From an uncultured Bacteroidales bacterium (GTDB lineage Bacteria; Bacteroidota; Bacteroidia; Bacteroidales; Lentimicrobiaceae), in NCBI GenBank assembly GCA_937864935.1, contig CALMDN010000271.1, positions 1 to 10,133 of the forward strand: a stretch of 10,133 bases of DNA, written 5' to 3'. Position numbers and translations under genes: made by a program. The stretch's first letter is position 1; every line of letters begins with the position of its first letter. The notes beneath the pieces were generated by a model that saw only the letters and a list, made by a program, of their open reading frames with translations, did no database searches and was not told the origin of the DNA. Below are positions 7,845-10,133 of this stretch, piece after piece.

Positions 7845-7863
7845 CTGCGCCCTGAAAGGGCAG
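7845..7863 (+). other. Small hairpin GCCCT-GAA-AGGGC
   Basis: GCCCT (7849-7853) and AGGGC (7857-7861) form a 5-bp GC-rich stem with a GAA loop, extendable with bulges by CT/AG (7845-7846 and 7862-7863). No T-run follows. It lies upstream of the possible kinase promoter, so it may belong to the end of the efflux transcript. Confidence 0.3.
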
Positions 7864-7893
7864 CTTAATCCCTGAATGTGATGATGTTATCAG

Positions 7894-7901
7894 TATATTT
7901 G
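7894..7901 (+). promoter_or_regulatory. Possible -7 promoter element for the two-component genes
   Basis: TATATTTG matches the Bacteroidota -7 consensus TAnnTTTG perfectly. No convincing TTTG -33 element lies at the right distance, so an activator might be needed, or the match is chance. If used, the leader before the kinase ATG would be about 150 bases and would include the CAGGAAAT/ATTTCCTG inverted repeat. Confidence 0.35.
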
Positions 7902-8061
7902 AAGAAAGCAGTGGTTTGGAAAACGGGAATTCAAACAGCAGGCAGGAAATAGGCGGCAGAATCAACATTCCTGGGTTCATTTCCTGATAAGGTGAGAAAA
8001 ACAAAACCTGGGGCGTTACAGGATTCAGAAGTGTAAACAGCATGCAACAACCAATGAAACT

Positions 8062-9135
8062 ATGAAAGGAAACCGGCTGAAAATACTTATCCACCTGACC
8101 TTTTGGGCGGTGCTGCTCATTCTGCCCTGGTTTATGGTGAGCGGAAACCTCGAGCAACCCGGCTACTTCGAAGGCCGTTATTACATCCGGGTGGTCAGTG
8201 GTGGCATTCTCTTTTACATCACCTACCTGTGGCTGGTGCCCGACCTGTACCTCACCAACCGAAAGGTACACTTTTTCGTGGCGGTCGCCCTGCTGATCGT
8301 GACCCTTTACGGCGCCTCGGATTTCCTGAGCAACTGGTTCTTCCCCGACGATGAACTCATCCGCCGGCTCGACAGGATACGGGATAAAATGGCGTCGGAA
8401 GGCATGGAATTCAAAGGCCCTCCACCCCCCTTCCGCTACCTGAATGCCCTGATCACTTCGGCTCTGGTTGCCGGGATAGCCATGGGACTGCGCATCGCGG
8501 AAGCTTACACCGAAAAGGAAAAACAAAACCAGGAACTGGAGAAGGCCAGGCTGGCCGCCGACCTCGGCCTGCTCAAAAGCCAGATCAGCCCGCACTTCTT
8601 CTTCAACACCCTCAACAACATCTACGCACTCACCGAATCCAACAGCCCCGATGCCGGTACCGCCATCCTGAAACTTTCGAAGATGATGCGCTATGTGCTG
8701 TACGATTCCGGCCCCGGCCTGACGACCCTGGGTCAGGAGATCGGTTTCATGAACCACTACATCGACCTGATGCGGCTGAGGCTGAGCGAGAAGGTAAACA
8801 TCAGCGTTGACTTCAGACCACATTCCGAAGAGGTCCCGGTTACGCCCCTCATCTTCATCTCGCTCATCGAAAATGCCTTCAAACACGGGATCAGCTACCG
8901 CGAAGCCTCCTTTATCAGCATCAGCCTGCACTCCTCTCCCGAAGAAATCCGCTTTTCGTGCTCCAACAGCCGGCACACCCGCAAAGAAAACCCTGAGGAT
9001 GTGCGCTCCGGCATCGGGCTGGACAACATCCTCAAACGGCTTGCCCTGATCTACCCCGGCAGGCACGAGCTGCTGATTTCCGAAGATGCTGCCGTTTACA
9101 ATGTGCGTCTCACCATCCAAACCAACGCGAAATGA
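8062..9135 (+). CDS. LytS-type membrane sensor histidine kinase
   Basis: This is the sensor kinase of a two-component system, expected to autophosphorylate on His and pass phosphate to the LytTR regulator next to it. The 357-residue product has four predicted membrane helices (about 8-27, 45-63, 70-88, 128-146). The loop between helices 3 and 4 (about 89-127), rich in charged residues and containing GPPPPF, is probably periplasmic and is the only sizeable sensor region. A short coiled coil (147-172) leads to the His_kinase domain with phospho-acceptor His178 in ISPHFFFNTLNNI, followed by a HATPase_c domain with N-box IENAFKHG (Asn271) and GIGLDNI (317-323). No PAS or HAMP domain is visible. 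Its stop overlaps the regulator's start by ATGA. Proximity to the pump suggests that it controls it; that is inference. Confidence 0.93.
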   Translation: MKGNRLKILIHLTFWAVLLILPWFMVSGNLEQPGYFEGRYYIRVVSGGILFYITYLWLVPDLYLTNRKVHFFVAVALLIVTLYGASDFLSNWFFPDDELIRRLDRIRDKMASEGMEFKGPPPPFRYLNALITSALVAGIAMGLRIAEAYTEKEKQNQELEKARLAADLGLLKSQISPHFFFNTLNNIYALTESNSPDAGTAILKLSKMMRYVLYDSGPGLTTLGQEIGFMNHYIDLMRLRLSEKVNISVDFRPHSEEVPVTPLIFISLIENAFKHGISYREASFISISLHSSPEEIRFSCSNSRHTRKENPEDVRSGIGLDNILKRLALIYPGRHELLISEDAAVYNVRLTIQTNAK

Positions 9136-9863
9136 AACCCATCACCACCATCGCCATCGACGATGAGCCCCTGGCCCTGCAGCTGATCACCGGATACATC
9201 AGCAAAACCCCTTTCCTCGAAATGGCCGGCAGTTTCGACAACCCGCTCAACGCCATGGAGTTCATCGACAACAACCCCGTCGACCTCATTTTCCTCGACA
9301 TACAGATGCCCGACCTCAACGGTACCGAATTTGCCCGCATCGTGAAAGGCAACCAGCTGGTGGTGTTCACCACGGCTTATCCGAATTACGCCCTCGAAGG
9401 ATTCCGCCTCGATGCCGTTGATTACCTGCTCAAACCCTTTGCCTATGAGGAGTTTCTCGAATCGGCAAAACGCGCCAGAACCCGGCTTGCTGCGGCCCTT
9501 GCCCCGGCTGCCCCTGAACAGCAGCAGGTGGAAACCAGCGGTGGTTTTCTCTTTATCAAATCAGACTACAAGGTAAGACGGATCAACCTCGACGACGTTG
9601 AATACATCGAGGGGCTGAAGGACTATGTGAAAGTCTACCTGCACGGCGACGAAAAACCCGTGCTCACCCTCAGCACCATGAAACAGATGGAGGCAAAACT
9701 GCCGTCAGAACACTTTATGCGGGTTCACCGCTCGTTCATCGTCAACCTCAACCGTGTGGAGATCATCGAACGCAGCCGCATCGTCTTCGGCAAAGTCTAC
9801 ATCCCCGTGGGCGATCAGTACAAAGAAGCCTTCCAGGCATTCGTTGACCGTAATTTTATCTGA
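9132..9863 (+). CDS. LytTR-family response regulator
   Basis: This is a DNA-binding response regulator paired with the upstream kinase. The 243-residue product has an N-terminal receiver domain (about 4-118) with acidic Asp10/Asp11, phospho-acceptor Asp56 in LIFLDIQMPDLNG, Thr81 in FTTAYP and Lys101 in LLKPF, all key residues intact. A linker rich in Ala, Pro and Gln (about 118-135) leads to a LytTR domain (about 137-243) containing VEYIEGLKDYVKVYL and FMRVHRSFIVNLNRV, which binds DNA through beta-strands and not a helix-turn-helix. The ATG overlaps the kinase stop, indicating translational coupling. Its targets are unknown; candidates are the upstream efflux operon and its own promoter. Confidence 0.95.
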   Translation: MKPITTIAIDDEPLALQLITGYISKTPFLEMAGSFDNPLNAMEFIDNNPVDLIFLDIQMPDLNGTEFARIVKGNQLVVFTTAYPNYALEGFRLDAVDYLLKPFAYEEFLESAKRARTRLAAALAPAAPEQQQVETSGGFLFIKSDYKVRRINLDDVEYIEGLKDYVKVYLHGDEKPVLTLSTMKQMEAKLPSEHFMRVHRSFIVNLNRVEIIERSRIVFGKVYIPVGDQYKEAFQAFVDRNFI

Positions 9864-9883
9864 GCCCTGAGCCCCCAATGGCG

Positions 9884-9898
9884 GAATGGGTTCCATTC
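9884..9898 (+). terminator. Hairpin after the regulator gene
   Basis: GAATGG (9884-9889) and CCATTC (9893-9898) make a perfect 6-bp stem with the 3-base loop GTT, 20 bases after the regulator stop. No T-run follows, so it is at best a weak terminator. The stronger 14-bp inverted repeat just downstream may do this job instead. Confidence 0.35.
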
Positions 9899-9905
9899 AT
9901 ACGTA

Positions 9906-9964
9906 CCTGCCCTGTCTGCTTGACTCAGTCAGCCTGCCTGTATGCTACAGGCAGACAGGGCAGG
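9906..9964. repeat. Nested inverted repeat with 14-bp outer arms
   Basis: CCTGCCCTGTCTGC (9906-9919) and its exact reverse complement (9951-9964) form a perfect 14-bp stem. The 31-base interval contains another palindrome, TGACT-C-AGTCA (9921-9931), and most of copy 2 of the intergenic repeat. The inner hairpin of copy 2 (9934-9941 with 9947-9954) shares bases with the outer 3' arm, so the outer and inner stems are mutually exclusive. No T-run follows the stem. Confidence 0.85.
9932..9959. repeat. Palindromic intergenic repeat, copy 2
   Basis: Same element and orientation as 7707-7734, with 26 of 28 positions identical. The stem is CTGCCTGT (9934-9941) and ACAGGCAG (9947-9954), identical to copy 1, with the loop ATGCT in place of TTGCC. 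A degenerate third relative (CTGTTTGCCCATGCAGACAG, 9965-9984) follows. Confidence 0.8.
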
Positions 9965-9986
9965 CTGTTTGCCCATGCAGACAGGT
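9965..9986. repeat. Degenerate third copy of the intergenic repeat
   Basis: CTGTTTGCCCATGCAGACAG at 9965-9984 aligns with 7713-7733 of copy 1 with a one-base gap and a few changes in the middle. The changes disrupt the inner hairpin. It lies five bases after copy 2, so the elements occur here as a tandem or eroded cluster. Confidence 0.5.
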
Positions 9987-10026
9987 CAGAAAATAAGATG
10001 CGCGCGAACTTCAGGATCAGAATGTT

Positions 10027-10133
10027 ATAGTCCTGATTTTTGTTTACTTTTTGTGTAAACTTATTTCAGGTCAAGACAACTTTCATAGTCCTGATTTTTG
10101 TTTACTTTTTGTGTAAACTTATTTCAGGACAAG
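10027..10133. repeat. AT-rich 58-bp-period tandem repeat with central dyad
   Basis: A 44-base block at 10027-10070 recurs exactly at 10085-10128, separated by 14 bases. The bases after each copy (TCAAG and ACAAG) also nearly match, up to the window edge. Each block is built symmetrically: CCTGA, five bases, GTTTAC, seven bases, GTAAAC, five bases, TCAGG. A degenerate relative (GCGCGAACTTCAGG, 10002-10015) precedes the first copy. The array may continue past the edge. Its base composition is quite unlike the genes beside it. The role is unknown: operator array, terminator-like structure or simple satellite. Confidence 0.85.

Larger units (their letters stand above)
7687..8061 (+). other. Non-coding region between efflux operon and two-component genes
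   Basis: This stretch of 375 bases holds no supportable + strand gene. From left to right it shows a CTAAAGC heptamer repeat (7695-7710), a palindromic repeat (7707-7734), a GCCCT-GAA-AGGGC hairpin (7849-7861), a possible -7 promoter element (7894-7901), an 8-bp inverted repeat (CAGGAAAT 7943-7950 with ATTTCCTG 7979-7986) and a mini-ORF overlapping the kinase start (8042-8065). A long antisense frame covering part of it is a shadow of the kinase gene. Confidence 0.6.

Noticed and set aside
7774..9120. 448-residue minus-strand open frame opposite the kinase gene
   Set aside because: It lies wholly antisense to a kinase with intact family motifs on the + strand. Its translation is a Gly/Gln/Val/His-rich mixture without recognisable domains, as expected for the shadow of a GC-biased gene.
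10027..10133. CRISPR array
   Set aside because: A 44-49-base repeat with only 9-14 bases between copies is far from normal spacer lengths, and no cas gene is in view. The window ends after two copies, so downstream sequence would settle it.
10027..10133. Integron attC sites
   Set aside because: The 58-base period is reminiscent of attC length, but the RYYYAAC/GTTRRRY core sites are not present and no cassette genes lie between copies.

Overview
The window looks like chromosomal DNA of a member of the Bacteroidota. The signs are a LytS/LytTR two-component pair, a TolC-adaptor-ATPase-permease efflux operon, a secreted PA14-containing GH3 glycosidase, A-rich translation starts without Shine-Dalgarno sequences, and TAnnTTTG-type -7 promoter elements. 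No genus can be named from the sequence alone. All seven genes lie on the + strand. The coding regions are moderately GC-rich, and the last ~110 bases are strikingly AT-rich.

Layout. Positions 1-180 hold no supportable gene. 181-2841 encodes a secreted family 3 glycoside hydrolase of the beta-glucosidase/beta-xylosidase type with an inserted PA14 domain. A candidate promoter at about 2897-2928 then starts an operon: a TolC-family outer membrane channel (2948-4270), a MacA/HlyD-like periplasmic adaptor (4326-5513), a MacB-type ATP-binding subunit (true start 5678, end 6421) and a MacB-type permease (true start 6466, end 7686). Together these would form a tripartite efflux pump spanning both membranes, with the ATPase and permease as separate polypeptides. 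A 375-base non-coding stretch (7687-8061) follows, holding a repeat, small hairpins and a possible promoter. Next come a LytS-type membrane histidine kinase (8062-9135) and a LytTR response regulator (9132-9863), overlapping by ATGA and so probably translationally coupled. Their position suggests that they sense envelope conditions and control the pump, but this is inference.

The coding content is recognisable. The unexplained material is between the genes: a heptanucleotide CGTCCCT array and a small palindrome inside the operon (5566-5628), a palindromic repeat found both before and after the two-component pair (7707-7734 and 9932-9959), a nested 14-bp inverted repeat (9906-9964), and a 58-bp-period AT-rich tandem repeat with a symmetrical dyad running off the right edge (10027-10133). 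I do not see convincing evidence for a wholly new multi-gene system. The repeats are the best candidates for follow-up.
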